DNA from: Paramecium tetraurelia
Taxonomy: Eukaryota; Ciliophora; Oligohymenophorea; Peniculida; Parameciidae
DNA: 64,000 bases
Assembly: GCF_000165425.1 (NCBI RefSeq)
Contig: NW_001799630.1
Span: 189,734-253,733 of the forward strand
Reading direction: 5' to 3'
Position 1 is the first letter of the stretch; the number at the start of each line of letters is the position of its first letter. The notes beneath the pieces are model-generated. The model was given only the letters and a program-made list of their open reading frames with translations, was not told the DNA's origin and did not search any database. This document shows positions 48,731 to 60,621 of the stretch, piece by piece. The position numbers and the translations under genes were made by a program.

Positions 48731-50504
48731 ATGAAGTTTGAACATAAGAAGAAATTCTCTGTGCATTTAGATATTTCATAACTTAAATCAAATTCTTATT
48801 TAAACTATCCTCTATCTACTAAAAGAAAGATTGATAATCCCTAATCAACTAGAAAATTGGACACTTCACCCAAGAGTGTAAGTCCCAATAATTCTTTTTT
48901 GTCTTCTGAAAGAAAATTATAATAAAAATACCCAATAAGCAACAGCAAAACTAATTCGCTCAAAAGCATGCTCCAACCCTATAAAATTAGGTCGCCATCA
49001 GACAAAGAAAATCATCACAGTTTTTTAAGCAACAGAAGCCAATTAAATAAGCTTCCTCTCTCAACTGAATAATTCCTTAAGTTATACAATTTAACAAGAA
49101 ATGAACAAAGCGAATTGAATGGAATAAAATAAGTATAAATTTTATCATTATTTTTCAGGTTTATTACTATAAATAACCCAAATGTCTTGTTGACTAACCA
49201 AATGGAGATTATTCCTACAACATCAAAGATCACATAAGATATTAATATGAAATTGTGAGTCTTTTAGGTCAAGGCAGTTTTGGTTAAGTATTTTAAGTTT
49301 TGGATCATAAAACTTAACAATTGTATGCTCTAAAAGTAATCAAGAACCAAGAAAAATTGAGAAAGCAAGCAATCATTGAGGCCAACATACTTTAATATAT
49401 CAAAGATCATGATACAGATTAACTTTCAAATATAGTTAAAAATATAGAGTAGTTCACCTTTCGAGGACATCAATGCATAGTATTCGAGAAGTTAGAGTAG
49501 AATTTGTTTGAATTGATTTAAAAGTAAAAATTCAAAGGAATTGATCATGAATTAGCAAGAAAAGTTGGTATTCAACTGTTGAATTCACTTAATTTCTTAA
49601 ATAAACATAAGATTATCCATTGCGATATCAAACCTGAGAATGTTATGCTGTTAGATAATTCAAAAAGTGGAATCAAGCTTGTTGATTTTGGTTCAGGTTG
49701 TTTCGTTGGCTAATAGATATACACATATATTCAAAGTAGATACTATAGAGCACCAGAAGTAATATTTGGATTGAAATATGGTATTGAAATTGATATGTGG
49801 AGTTTTGCTTGTTTGATCTCGGAATTGTACATTGGAACTCCGATATTCCCAGGAGAAGACGAGATTGAATAAATCAATTTGATAATTGAAGTTATTGGAG
49901 CACCTTCTGTAGATTTTGCACTAAGATGTCCAAGAAGGAAGTATTTCTTTGATGAAGATGGACATCCAAAGAAAAACATTAAATCTTATAGAAAACCAAA
50001 TTCAGTTAGTCTCTATGATAGATTAAGAACTGAGGATTCTGATTTAGTCGACTTTCTACTGAGATGCTTTGCATGGGAGCCACAAAATCGGTTGTAACCC
50101 TTAGATGCACTTAAACATCCCTGGATAATCGCTGGATTGCCTAAAGAGATACAAAAATAGCATAAAAAATATATAGAACTTGAAAAATTACTTCAAACCT
50201 AGAAGACTCCATTAGTTTAACAATTGTGTTTCTAGGGATAAAAGTAAAATAAATCAAAGGAGCACTATTAAGAGGATTCCCAATTCAAAACTAAGAAGTA
50301 AATAAAATCCATCCTAAATATCAATACAAATCTCAGTAATATATCTGACCAAAAAGCTAGTATTAAATCAATTTTAATATAGTATTGAGTTGTCGCTATC
50401 ACGACAAGCCTTTACAATCTGAAAGGTAAAGACAGAATATTGCCTCATCTATCTACAAGCTGCTATCTGATAAACCCAAAAGTAGGAAGCCATCTTGTAA
50501 TTGA
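48731..50504 (+). CDS. DYRK-family dual-specificity protein kinase
   Basis: About 574 residues. A basic Ser/Asn-rich N-terminus, then the DYRK-homology box region ([17 protein letters not shown]), glycine loop GQGSFGQVFQV, ATP Lys in YALKVIK, catalytic loop [18 protein letters not shown] and the activation loop [13 protein letters not shown] with the autophosphorylated Tyr-x-Tyr of DYRKs. The C-lobe ends with ALKHPWI. Introns of 26 and 23 nt; the second, near 50355, removes a false stop and leads to the real TGA at 50502-50504. DYRKs autophosphorylate on Tyr during folding and then act on Ser/Thr. Confidence 0.92.
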
Positions 50505-50533
50505 AACTACTCTATCCACACTACTACAGTTAA

Positions 50534-50939
50534 ATGATATATATGATATAATATATTCCATAGATTTAGTTTTTTGATTTTGTAAATCTACTTAATTTAA
50601 TAAATCTTCATTCTATTCTAACTTTTATAATTGAGAGTAATAAGAGTAAGCATGAGATATTTGAATTAATAATCCAAAATAATTTCAACACTGAATTTCT
50701 CTTTCTTGATATGATTATTTATCGATCATCTTTTGATTTAGTATAAACTATGTTAATTGTAAATTAAATAATTTTAGGGGTAGCTTCATATTAATAATAT
50801 TTATTATTAGCTGAATCTAACTCTACTTAATAGAAGATTTTAAATGAAGTTTAATTAAGTTTTACTTGAGAATAACAAAATATTCTTAAATACTGATTCT
50901 TTATATCGAAATTAATAAGTAAATTCCTTAAATTTATGA
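50534..50939 (+). CDS. Short armadillo/importin-alpha-like protein or fragment
   Basis: 128 codons after a 19-nt intron; spliced length is exact. MIYMIQYIPQIQFFDFVNLL, LTFIIESNKSKHEIFELI, NNFNTEFLFLDMIIYRSS, FDLVQTMLIIGQLHI shows armadillo-like helical periodicity with a pattern close to importin-alpha (L-x-x-I-x-S ... hydrophobic ... I-G). Importin-alpha has ten such repeats; only about three are here and the basic NLS-binding Trp/Asn array is not evident. It begins 30 bp after the DYRK stop. Perhaps a truncated paralog. Confidence 0.38.
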
Positions 50940-51151
50940 TAGAAATAAGTTGATCAGAGATGTTTTTTGATTAGAGTGCTATGAATTATATTTAAATATC
51001 ATAATATATAATTAAGTTAGGTTATAGTGAGAACACTTATTATCTAAGAATAACTACTAATTTTTGGTAACCCAAAATTTATATTTAGGTAAAATAAGAA
51101 TTTAGATGATGAATAAACTCAATTTTATAATTAATACGTTTTTATTGATAA

Positions 51152-54100
51152 ATGCACTACGTTCCAGTTTCATAAACAGAGAGGCGTATTTCAAAATTGA
51201 AGCACAAAAATAAACAGAAGACTATGTTTATAATAGTGGGAGCATTGTTATTTTGCTTAATAGCAATGTTGGTGCTTATTGTACTAGATGTTAATAGTAT
51301 TGTTTCATTATATAAGATTATGTTAAGATTAACAGTATTTTTTAAATATGGTAACCACAAACAACAGTGGCCATGGTTTAGACTCAAAGAGATGTAATAT
51401 CTTCAAAGCATAAGCAAATCGATGAATAATTATTTCATCTGAAATCGATATTTCAAGAGAAAGCATACAAAGAGGCCACAAATCTAAAACTGCCTATAAT
51501 AGATAAGAATGAGTATTAGTATTTCACTTTGTCCAATGGGTTGAAAGTATTGGTGATTCAAGATCAAGAAGCAAAAATTGCATAGGCAGCATTATGTGTG
51601 AATGCGGGTTCATGGTCAGAACCAGATGAATACCCAGGATTGGCACACTTCTTAGAACATATGCTATTTTAAGGATCTAAGAGTTATCCCTAAGAGGGTT
51701 ATTTCTAAAAATTAGTCGCAGAAGGAGGTGGTTCAACAAATGCTTATACAAGAGGAGAAGAAACTAATTATTATATGAAGATAAATAATGAGAGAGTAGT
51801 GGAAGCTCTGCAAGTGTTTGCTCATTTTTTCATTGATCCTTTACTGGATTCAAGTATGGTGGAGAGAGAAGTCAATGCAGTAAATAGTGAGTATGAGATT
51901 GCAGTATCAGGTGATTTATGGAAGATCTCTCATCTATTCTAGATTTTATCAAATAAACCAATAGGTAGATTCACAATAGGTTCATTGAAGACTTTGAAAG
52001 ACCCAATGAAAGAATTAGTAAAATTTCATTCACAATTCTATAGTGCAAATATAATGAGTTTAGTGGTCAAATCAAATTATCCTGATATGGCCAAATGGAT
52101 TAGAGAATAGAGTGATTTTTCATAAATACCAAATTTGAATTTGAAGAAAAGATCAAAGTTACATTTACCCTTAAAGAAAACTGGTCTTATGGTCAAGTAT
52201 AAGACAAATGGAGACAAGAACTAATTGATCATAGCTTATCAATTAGACTCTCCTAGAACTACAAAAAAAAGCAAAACTTTACCAATGATAGCATCATTAA
52301 TTAAATCAAAACATAAGGAAGGATTACTTGATTATTTAGTGAGACAAAAGATGGCTTTGAATGTTGATGCAGGTACATTCCTAGAAGGAAATGGGGATTT
52401 CACTTTCTTTCTTATTGAAATTGAATTGATTGAAGGAGTAGATGAACTCAAAGTAGCTGAGACTGTGACTGGATACTTTAACAATATGTTAGACTAGTTC
52501 TTTTAAGAGGTGGATAAGAATGAAATCAATTACACACCATACTTAGAAGAAATCTGGTAACAATACAAACAATTGCAATTATCACAATACAACTATCTAG
52601 ATAACAACCATTATCCAACTGTATAACAGATAGCTCATAATTTAAATTACTTTGATTATACTGATGCAATGAGCATTGAATTTTTGTATGAGGAATTCTA
52701 ACCTGAGAGTATCTATAATTATTTGACAGAAATGCTCAACCCATCAAACATTGTAATATTCCATGGTTCACCCAAATTCACTAATCTTAAATAATCATCA
52801 GAATTATACAGATTAGAATATGAAATCATGACACTCTCAAGAGAACAGATTAAAAAATTGTCTAGTGCTGTTACCACTAAAGTTGTACTATTTGATTGGG
52901 TAAAAAGCAAATAATTACCATTGTTGTTACCCAAGATTAACACCTTTATCCCTAAAGATTTTAGTATCAAATCTCTATGCAGAGAGCAAACCTCATTTAT
53001 ACAAGCTCCACTTGTGTTTAAAAGCAAAGAAGACTGTATTTAACACGAAAAGGAGTATGAGACCATTAATCACTATCCTCTTATGATTAAAAGAACTGTG
53101 GAAACTAAGGCTTGGTGGAAATTACAAAGATAATTCTAAGTTCCACAAATATTTACAGGAGTCATGTTTAATACACCCAAATCTATCAATTCATTAAAGG
53201 ATAAACTCTTGATTCAAGTGTTTAATACACTTGTTACTGACAATTTGAATCAAGAAATCCAAGAAGCTATTGATGCTGGATATCAGTTCCAATTTACACC
53301 AAGTATCAAAGGAGTTTCCCTTGAATTGTATGGATGGTCTGACAACTATCAATCATTCTTTGAAAAAGTTCTGTAATCCATTAGTAATCTAAAATATGAT
53401 TCATTCTCTTAAGTGAAATAGAAATTAATGATCTATTACAACAATATATATTAAGACAAACTATTCAGAGTTGCGATGTCCGAATATTTGAATTAGGTTG
53501 TCTAAGCTCAATATTACACTGCTGAACTCTTTTTGGAAGAATTAAACATCTTGGATTTGGAAAGTCTACAATAGTTTCATTCCAACTATTTCTCCAACTT
53601 TAGAGTATCATCTTTTGTAAGTGGAAACATACTTAGATCTGAAGTAGAGGATCTACTACATTCAATTAGGAAAGTGTTTCATAAATCAAGCAGTCATACA
53701 TCAGAAGAACCTCATGTATTTAATATAAGAGACTTAACTAACAAAAATGTGGTTGTTCCTTTAATTCACAAGGGTGGTGATAGTAATGATGTTAATGGAG
53801 TTACAATTAATTATTATCAAATCGGTCATAGAAACAAAAAGAATTTTGCCATAATGAATCTTATTCAACAATTCTTCCATAACCATGCTTTCTAATATCT
53901 CAGAACTGAGAGACAGTTAGGTTATGTTGCTCTTATGAGGTTCATTCCAATTGGTTGCATAGATGGTGCGGCAATTATTGTTTAAGGAACAGCACAAATG
54001 CCTTATGTTGTCAATTAACATATCGAGGACTTTCTGAAACAATTCCATAATGTGCTTTTATCATTGGCTGATGATTAATTGGATAATATCAAAAATGGAG

Positions 54101-54473
54101 CTGTATTTATTGTATCCTATTTAGAAATCTGCGCTTTAAGAGAAGGACAAATCATTGTATGATGAGAGTGCTTACATTTGGGGTTAGATCAGAGGTAACA
54201 ACCTTCAATTGGAAGAAAAAGAAATTGCGATTGCTATGATAGATGAAATAGTGTAGAAGGTATTGATTGTTGTTTAATAATAATAAGGATATCATAGAGT
54301 TTTATGAGAAATACTTTATTAAATAGTAGAATAAGTTGAGTTTGTAAATTTATGGCAAAGGATTGAGCGAACAATTTAATTAAGTGAAAGACAATTTATT
54401 GGAGAAGGAATCGATTATTGAATTGAAGACTCTAAATGAATTTAAATGTGCTTATACCCTAAATAATTTATGA
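51152..54473 (+). CDS. M16 (insulinase/nardilysin) metallopeptidase with N-terminal membrane anchor
   Basis: About 1,080 residues. A short basic N-terminus is followed by one transmembrane helix (MFIIVGALLFCLIAMLVLIV), giving a type II topology. The zinc site HFLEHMLF (HxxEH) is intact and is followed by AEGGGSTNAYTRGEETNYY and the third zinc ligand in EREVNAVNSEYE. All four M16 half-domains seem present (GFxxS-like half at LQSISNLKY; ERQLGYVALM near the C-terminus), as in insulin-degrading enzyme. Introns of 31, 22 and 28 nt; the summed length is one nt off, so one more splice is unresolved. Cleaves small peptides; luminal or extracellular side is inferred. Confidence 0.92.
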
Positions 54474-54626
54474 AGAAATAATATTAAATAAGATTAATCA
54501 ATAAAAACTGTTTTATATAATTTAGCTATTTTATTAAATCATGATAGTATAGATCATTATATTTTCTCCAAAAGACTTTTCTAAAATTGTTTAATAGCCA
54601 TTTCTGTTTAGGGCCGTAATTCGAGA

Positions 54627-55300
54627 TCAAATAGTCTTCTATAAAATCAATATGTGTTTAGATTACTTTTCATAATTCTTCTTATGATACATATTCCAAA
54701 CTTATTATTCATTCTTGCTTTGTTTAGCTATAATTCCTCTCACCTAATCATTTTCTCTCATAATAAGTGTAATTATAAATACAATTTTTAAAATAATTCT
54801 TTTGACCACTGTTGTGTTTTATTTGGTCTTGGACTAGGAACCTCAACTTTGGTGTTTTTCTTCTTTCCCAAATAGCCAGTTTGATGAATGGAATTTTGTC
54901 TGATCAATTTAGGCGATCTCGGTAACACACTTTCTTTTTTCACTCTGAAATTGATGGCACTTTTATTTTGATCTACCTTCCCAAACTTTCTCTATTTCCT
55001 TAATTGCTTTATATTTTAAACATATAAAGTAAACTCCTTTAATGATTCTACATTTTTTGTTGTATCTGGAAGTACAATATCTGGTTTGTTTTATAAGTTT
55101 TATTTAGGTTATTATTTAACAGCTGACAAGTATTCCACCTCATGATCAATAAATGGCTAAGGAATGGGAAACTTTTTGAATCTCTAGAAGTTTAGTTTGG
55201 ATAAAGCTATATGATTGCTCTAATAAGTGTTATTCTCCAAATAAGCAAAGAGATTATTTAATCTCTATAAAGTTTGACAAGGGCTTTCAATCATTTTCAT
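54627..55300 (-). CDS. Hypothetical basic protein, 215 residues
   Basis: One 26-nt intron; spliced length is exactly 216 codons. Starts MKMIESPCQTLQRLNNLFAY, continues ALSKLNFQRFKKFPIPQPFI, a basic middle (LRKQRKFGKVDQNKSAIN; LPRSPKLIRQNSIHQTG) and a Q/K-rich end. Mostly disordered and positively charged. No family recognised. Confidence 0.62.
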
Positions 55301-55386
55301 TTATAAATAAAAATATTCATTATTTTTATTACAAAAACTCAATTATTTCACTGTGATTGTATAATTTCGCCCTATCCAGTACCATC

Positions 55387-55694
55387 ATGTCCAATTCATC
55401 TTTCCCATCAAATATGGCTTAATAGTAGTTTCAAATCAACACCATCTACACCTCCCTAGAAATGTAGCCGAAAGAACAGCCTTATTGTCTTTATAAGTTG
55501 GTTAATTCTCATTTGTTAGATGCAGAACAAATTTATACTTTAAAATAATAATCACAATAAGAATAATTCATTTTGAGATTATTACTATGCTTTAAGAAAG
55601 TAGGGTTTATTATAGTTCTAAATAATCTAAGAATCAACATTTAAGCTCCCACTTTCAAGATCATCCTTTATCTATTTTATTTGATTCTATCTGA
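55387..55694 (+). CDS. Hypothetical 91-residue protein
   Basis: MSNSSFPSNMAQQQFQIN, SLEMQPKEQPYCLYKLVNS, LDAEQIYTLKQQSQQEQFIL; a 32-nt intron (GTAGGG...CTAAG) brings in NQHLSSHFQDHPLSILFDSI-TGA, and the spliced length is exactly 92 codons. Compact helical protein; no family recognised. Divergent to the gene starting at 55300. Confidence 0.5.
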
Positions 55695-55846
55695 TATCAC
55701 TTATATGAGACACTTATTCTGAGTTTTTCTCTCACTATAAATGGTTCACTCTGTCTGATAATCGCCAATTCTAAATTGTACTACTCAAAAGTTATAAGGA
55801 ATCTATTTATATAATCCTATAACATTAAATTTAATTTTGTGGTTAT

Positions 55847-56237
55847 ATGTTTTCATCCTATAGAAAAAAATTGTTTGATTAGAAGCTAGCTGAATAGCAA
55901 TAAAATCTCCATTAATAGAAGGAACTGAAAATAAGATAGAGTCGTGGTTAAATTGATCAAAGAGCGCTTGCTACCTATTTAGGAGCGTACATTCAAATGA
56001 AATGTATAAGATTTTATGGATTTTTAAGAAATCGAGGATTTCTTTTATGAATAATGTACCAATTAATGCATTGACATCTAAAACGAATGGATGAATGATA
56101 AAGAAAGATAGTGTTTGACTGATTGCAATAGTAAAATAACAAAATTCACCAAAATTGCAAAAGACAATTATGCAAACATAGACGATGAAACCAAAAAGAT
56201 TGTTTCTTCTGTTTCTTCATTGCTAAGTAGAAGATGA
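55847..56237 (+). CDS. Small TIM chaperone (Tim8/9/10/13 family)
   Basis: 121 residues after a 25-nt intron. The C-terminal part has the twin CX3C signature: FFYEQCTNQCIDIQNEW, 15 residues, then RQCLTDCNSKITKFTKIA, as in mitochondrial intermembrane-space Tim proteins. A ~55-residue Q/K-rich N-terminal extension (MFSSYRKKLFDQKLAEQQQN) is longer than usual for the family. Such proteins form hexamers that escort hydrophobic precursors to TIM22 or SAM; import depends on Mia40 oxidation of the four Cys. Confidence 0.84.
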
Positions 56238-56447
56238 TTTATAAATTTAATAAATTATATACCATGTTAATATAAGAATTTCATAAAATTTGATGTTCAC
56301 ATTCATCTTCAATTTAGATTAGAGCATCTATGAATAAGAGAGTTTACAAGTAATCACATAAATACTATAGTTATAAAAGTGCTATGTTTATTGCAATTAA
56401 GAAATATATTTTTAAAATATTTAGCAAAGAAATGATTAATATAAATA

Positions 56448-57740
56448 ATGAGTAATCATTCTAAGAGATCAACTCTCATGAAATGCAATACTATGAAGGC
56501 ACCCAAATAATTGAGGAAAGCCAAATCTTTTTATTCATAGGCTGAAACCTTTCAACTTAGTAATCAAGTTGATGGAACTGATGAAAAATTGAAGTACTTT
56601 TCACAATAATAAATAGGAAATTAGAGTAATCATTCCATAACCAATCCGATTATAAGATTATGCAATCTTAAACAAGATTTAATAAGACTTTGTCAGTTCA
56701 TAAAAAAAACAATATTGTTGCTGAGACAATTATTCCAGAATGGTTGAAATCTCGAAAGGATTTTCAATAAATTTGTTATACAGAAACTATAAATGATTTA
56801 CTGTCTGTTCCCAAGATAATTTTGAAATAGCAAAGAAACACAATTGAAGATTAAAAGATAAAAGATTGGATTCAAAATAAAGTTTATGGATTACCTGATG
56901 AACTTTATAAGGATATCACCTAAATTATGACTACCAGAGTTTTTGCATTCGAAGAAATCTTTGACGTCGATCACAACATCACTGTCTTGTATGAAGGCAA
57001 AGTCTAGAGGGTCAATAAAGATCTAGGCTTCCCAATTAATGGTCCTCCCATTAAAGTGGGCGAATTCTTGAGTGATGAATATCTCTACATGGTTAAGACT
57101 GATGTCATTATTGTAGAAATACCCAAGATTGAATTGATGCAACTCATGGATGGATTCAAAATTTCAAAATTAGAATAATTTGTATAACAAATGAAGTAAT
57201 TTCCTGCTTTCAAATCCATCAAGAAAAATAGCTTACACAAAATCATTACGAGGGGACAATTGCAATTGATCATCAAGAATTATTAAAGGTTTTAAAGGGC
57301 TTCCAATTAGGAGTACTTAAACATTCTCTTCTATGGCAAATTACAACTGAATCTCAGAAAACTCATCAGCAAAATGAATAAATGGCCTATTGCTTAGAAT
57401 TAGTGGGAAACCAAAACCTATTATTAATATTAGGATAGGATTTTAGAACTAGAATCCCTTAATTGTTTTGGACTCACAGATGATTAATACACTATATCGA
57501 CAAAGGAGAGTTGTGTTCTATTGTAAATTAGAAGAAATATTTTAGAAACAAGTATTAATGCACGAGATTAACATAGTTCTGACAACAGAATAGATAAATG
57601 ATTTGAAATAATCAATTGATATATTCAAAAAGGAATCTAAAAGTCAATGGAGAGAACGAATGAGAAGAAAGTTTGATTAGGAACTAATACAATAGAAACT
57701 ACGCATGGAAAAAGTAATGATTGCTTTGCTAAATAATTGA
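56448..57740 (+). CDS. Cyclic-nucleotide-binding-domain-type protein
   Basis: About 415 residues with at least two introns (23 nt near 56605; 19 or 22 nt near 57510). After a K/S/Q-rich start, EWLKSRKDFQQICYTETIN is followed by two beta-rich modules with helical ends: FAFEEIFDVDHNITVLYEGK, FLSDEYLYMVKTDVIIVEI, then KQFPAFKSIKKNSLHKII, YLNILFYGKLQLNL, ...ESLNCFGLTDD. Spacing (ITVLYEGK ... FGL) is that of cNMP-binding folds, but the phosphate-binding cassette (FGExAL-xxxxRxA) is degenerate, so nucleotide binding is doubtful. Directly followed, after 35 bp, by a pseudokinase. Confidence 0.66.
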
Positions 57741-57775
57741 TTATATAATTTTAATGTCTTTTTAAATATAACATT

Positions 57776-59291
57776 ATGTTATAGGTAACAAATTATAATT
57801 TTGAATAAGATTAGTTAATGGGAAATGGTAAATATGGCAAAATTGTGATGGCTAAACATTAATTAGTAAATGAAAAAGTCTGCATCAAAATATTGGAGAA
57901 AAAGAATCTCAAATTTAGTCAAGATTTCGAAAATCTTGAAAACGAAATTCAGATACTCAGACAAGTTAAGCATCCCAATGTAATCCACTTATATGAAGTA
58001 ATCTTAATCCAGTTAAAATAGATTTTGGAATCTACTTCAAATATTTACATGATTTTTGAATATGGCGAAGGAAATGACTTGAAACATAGATTAAACTAAT
58101 GTCAAAAGTATCATATATATCATTTATTGATTTTCAGAAGCCGAATCATTAATATATTTGTAGTAAATAGCCAAAGGAGTTTCCTATTTGCATGAAAATA
58201 ACATAATTCATTATAAACTGAGATTAGGGAATATCGTACTTTAAAATGGAAGACCTAAGATCATTGATTTTAGTGAAGCCATCAAGATTGAAAAACAAAA
58301 AGATAAAGATTATTCTATAATTAAATTACCATATTAATCTCCAGAAATGTTAAACTCACTCTATTATGAATTTGATGGTGAACAATATGATATCTGGTGT
58401 TTAGGATTAATTCTTTATTAAATGTTATAAGGGCAATTACCATTTGATAACACAACTAATAATAATGATTTAAAGAGTAAAATTAAGAAATCAAAATTTT
58501 AAATTAATTATCCTATTTCTTAATAAGTTTGTTCATTATTAGAAGCAATGCTCAATGCTGATCCTAACAAAAGAATTAAACTTAATGAATTAAATAGTTA
58601 CTTAGGAACATAAAATCTACAATTTGAAGATGATTATTTGAAAGTCCCCGTTGACATACCGATGCATGTGATAATTTAAGAATTGGAAAATTACTAATTA
58701 GAAACAGTTAATTTATTTCAATTATTAGAATAGAATAAACATTGTACATTAACTACATGTTATTATTTAATAAAAAATAAATTAATGAAATTGGCTAAAC
58801 TAAAAAAAGTTAAGTTAAATTTAATGAATTTTGAAAATAGTAAATTTAATTTTATGACAAACTTAAGAAACAGTATATAATTCGCAACTAAAAAGTGTAG
58901 AATTTATTAGAATGCCACTAGAGTTCATACTGAAAATAATAAAAATAGATCTGAAAGCTTCTCTTAAAATGTATATCAATATAAGTCTTTGAGTCGAACA
59001 AATAATAGGAAAGTTTCAATAGTGAAATAGACTGAGTAAAGTCCAAAATAATTATAAACTTAAAATTCTTTCTTTCCTTCTTAAAATTCTCCTATTATTG
59101 ATTAATATAATAACAATATTCACAAAGGTAGTTACAATCAAAATTTAAATAAATAGGAAATAATTAACGATAATTATTCTATGTACTAAGATAAACAACA
59201 ACAAAGAATAAGAAATGTCTTGTTTCCTAATAAAAATTTTATAATATAAGATAAAAATAAAAAAAGAAGATCAACCTCATAAAAAATTTGA
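57776..59291 (+). CDS. Pseudokinase of the CAMK/SnRK-like type with UBA-like segment
   Basis: About 485 residues. Kinase fold: MGNGKYGKIVMAKHQ, ATP Lys in VCIKILEKK, αC Glu in NEIQILRQVKHPNVIHLYEV, hinge FEYGEGNDL. The catalytic loop reads NIIHYKLRLGNIVL, so HRD is HYK and the catalytic Asp is lost; DFG is DFS; the APE site is SPEM. The C-lobe is intact (YDIWCLGLILYQML; DPNKRI). After it, HVIIQELENYQ...CTLTTCYYLI resembles the UBA-like helix bundle of AMPK/MARK-related kinases. The tail is S/N/Q/K-rich. Introns of 24 and ~31 nt. Probably a scaffold or allosteric partner. Confidence 0.86.
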
Positions 59292-59345
59292 TATTATTTT
59301 TAACAATGTTTAACATTTTAACTAGAAATGAATTAATTAATTCAT

Positions 59346-60379
59346 TCATTTTTATTACTTAATCTATCTTTCCACTCTAATGCGTGATACTTCTTAGTAT
59401 TTAGGCTAACCAAACTTCTTTCTAACAGCCTATAGATTTGATTTATCTTATGATTGCAATACAAGACACATTTCTTTGGCACAAAACCTAAGTTCTTATT
59501 CATTATATCCAGTCATTTTTTGCATCTCTTCATTCCAAGATTGAGGAGTCTTCCTATGAAAATACATTTCTGTTACCTTATTTTATGGACCAGATAAATT
59601 GCAGCTGCGGAAAGAAATGATGGCTTATAATTCATGAATTTGATGTCAATCATTGAAAGCTCCAATAGATACTAAGCTAAAAATAAATTCTTGGTATCTA
59701 ATCCTGCAATTCTACCAAATCTCTAGAGAAAACTATAACTTGATGGTTAGGTAATGGAAAAGTCTAATGTTTACAATATTTATCCTTCCATTTCGAGCAC
59801 ATCCTATTTGGTGTAGGCATTGTCAGTGATGTACACGAAATCTTTCAAATCAGGTGGATAGATTTCCTCATATTTACAAGCTATAAATAATGAAGCCACT
59901 CCAACTAATTAAAGTTATTGTCTAGTTGTAGTCTTAAGATTTAGATATCTGTCTATTAAATATGTTGTAACATATAATGTCTCATCTCTTAATTTAAATT
60001 TGAGATGAACATCAATCAACCAATCCAATAGAATTGCTCTCATTCTAGTGTTTAAGTCTGGTTGTTATTGTTCATTCATATAATTATTACTAACTAAATA
60101 TTTCTATTCTTAAGTCAATAAATAGGTAAAGATCTCTTAACTATATAGTGAAGTGTATTAAGGGTCTTTAAGCATTTATTAATCAAAAGAACATAATTAA
60201 TGAGTGCAATTTTCAACTTCCATTTTGTTTTCTCTTTCTTCCTGCCATAAATTAAGTTTGAGATATCTAGGTAATACAGTAAGATGCTTTGGTTTATTTC
60301 TGTCTGTGTTTTCCTTTTGGAATTCACCTGAAGAATTAACCAATTCCTTGCCGAAGAATCTATACTGTTCATGGATCAT
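59346..60379 (-). CDS. B-type mitotic cyclin
   Basis: 336 residues after a 23-nt intron; spliced length is exact. Cyclin box signature [56 protein letters not shown], then the second fold LDFSITQPSSYSFLQRF and [12 protein letters not shown]. The MRxILxDWLxxVH motif marks A/B cyclins. No clear RxxL destruction box was seen in the short N-terminus ([18 protein letters not shown]), though KENT-like residues occur. It should activate a CDK. Confidence 0.93.
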
Positions 60380-60498
60380 TTTATTATACGTTAAAAATTA
60401 TAATATTCGGTTAAAATTTATTATTATTCAATTATAATCGTACAATTATATTAATTATTATACTTGGCAATTCTATCTACATATTAGACATTATTGTT

Positions 60499-60621
60499 TC
60501 AAATTGATTTATTGCATAATGCAGTCTAACAAATCATATGTCCACATTGAGTACATGTCACATTTGTTGTATTATCATCACAAAATAAACATTAGGTAAA
60601 TTTATCATGACTTTCATTCAT
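60499..60621 (-). CDS. Tiny Cys-rich zinc-binding protein or last exon
   Basis: 40 residues: MNESHDKFTQCLFCDD, then NVTCTQCGHMICQTALC, NKSI-TGA. Pairs CxxC...CxxC with an extra H and C resemble a small RING/ZZ-type zinc fold. An upstream exon may exist but was not joined. Its start faces the gap 60622-61496. Confidence 0.38.

Noticed and set aside
50345..50388. Early end of the DYRK gene at TGA 50386-50388
   Set aside because: A 23-nt intron (GTATTA...ATATAG) removes it and continues to a better C-terminus at 50504.
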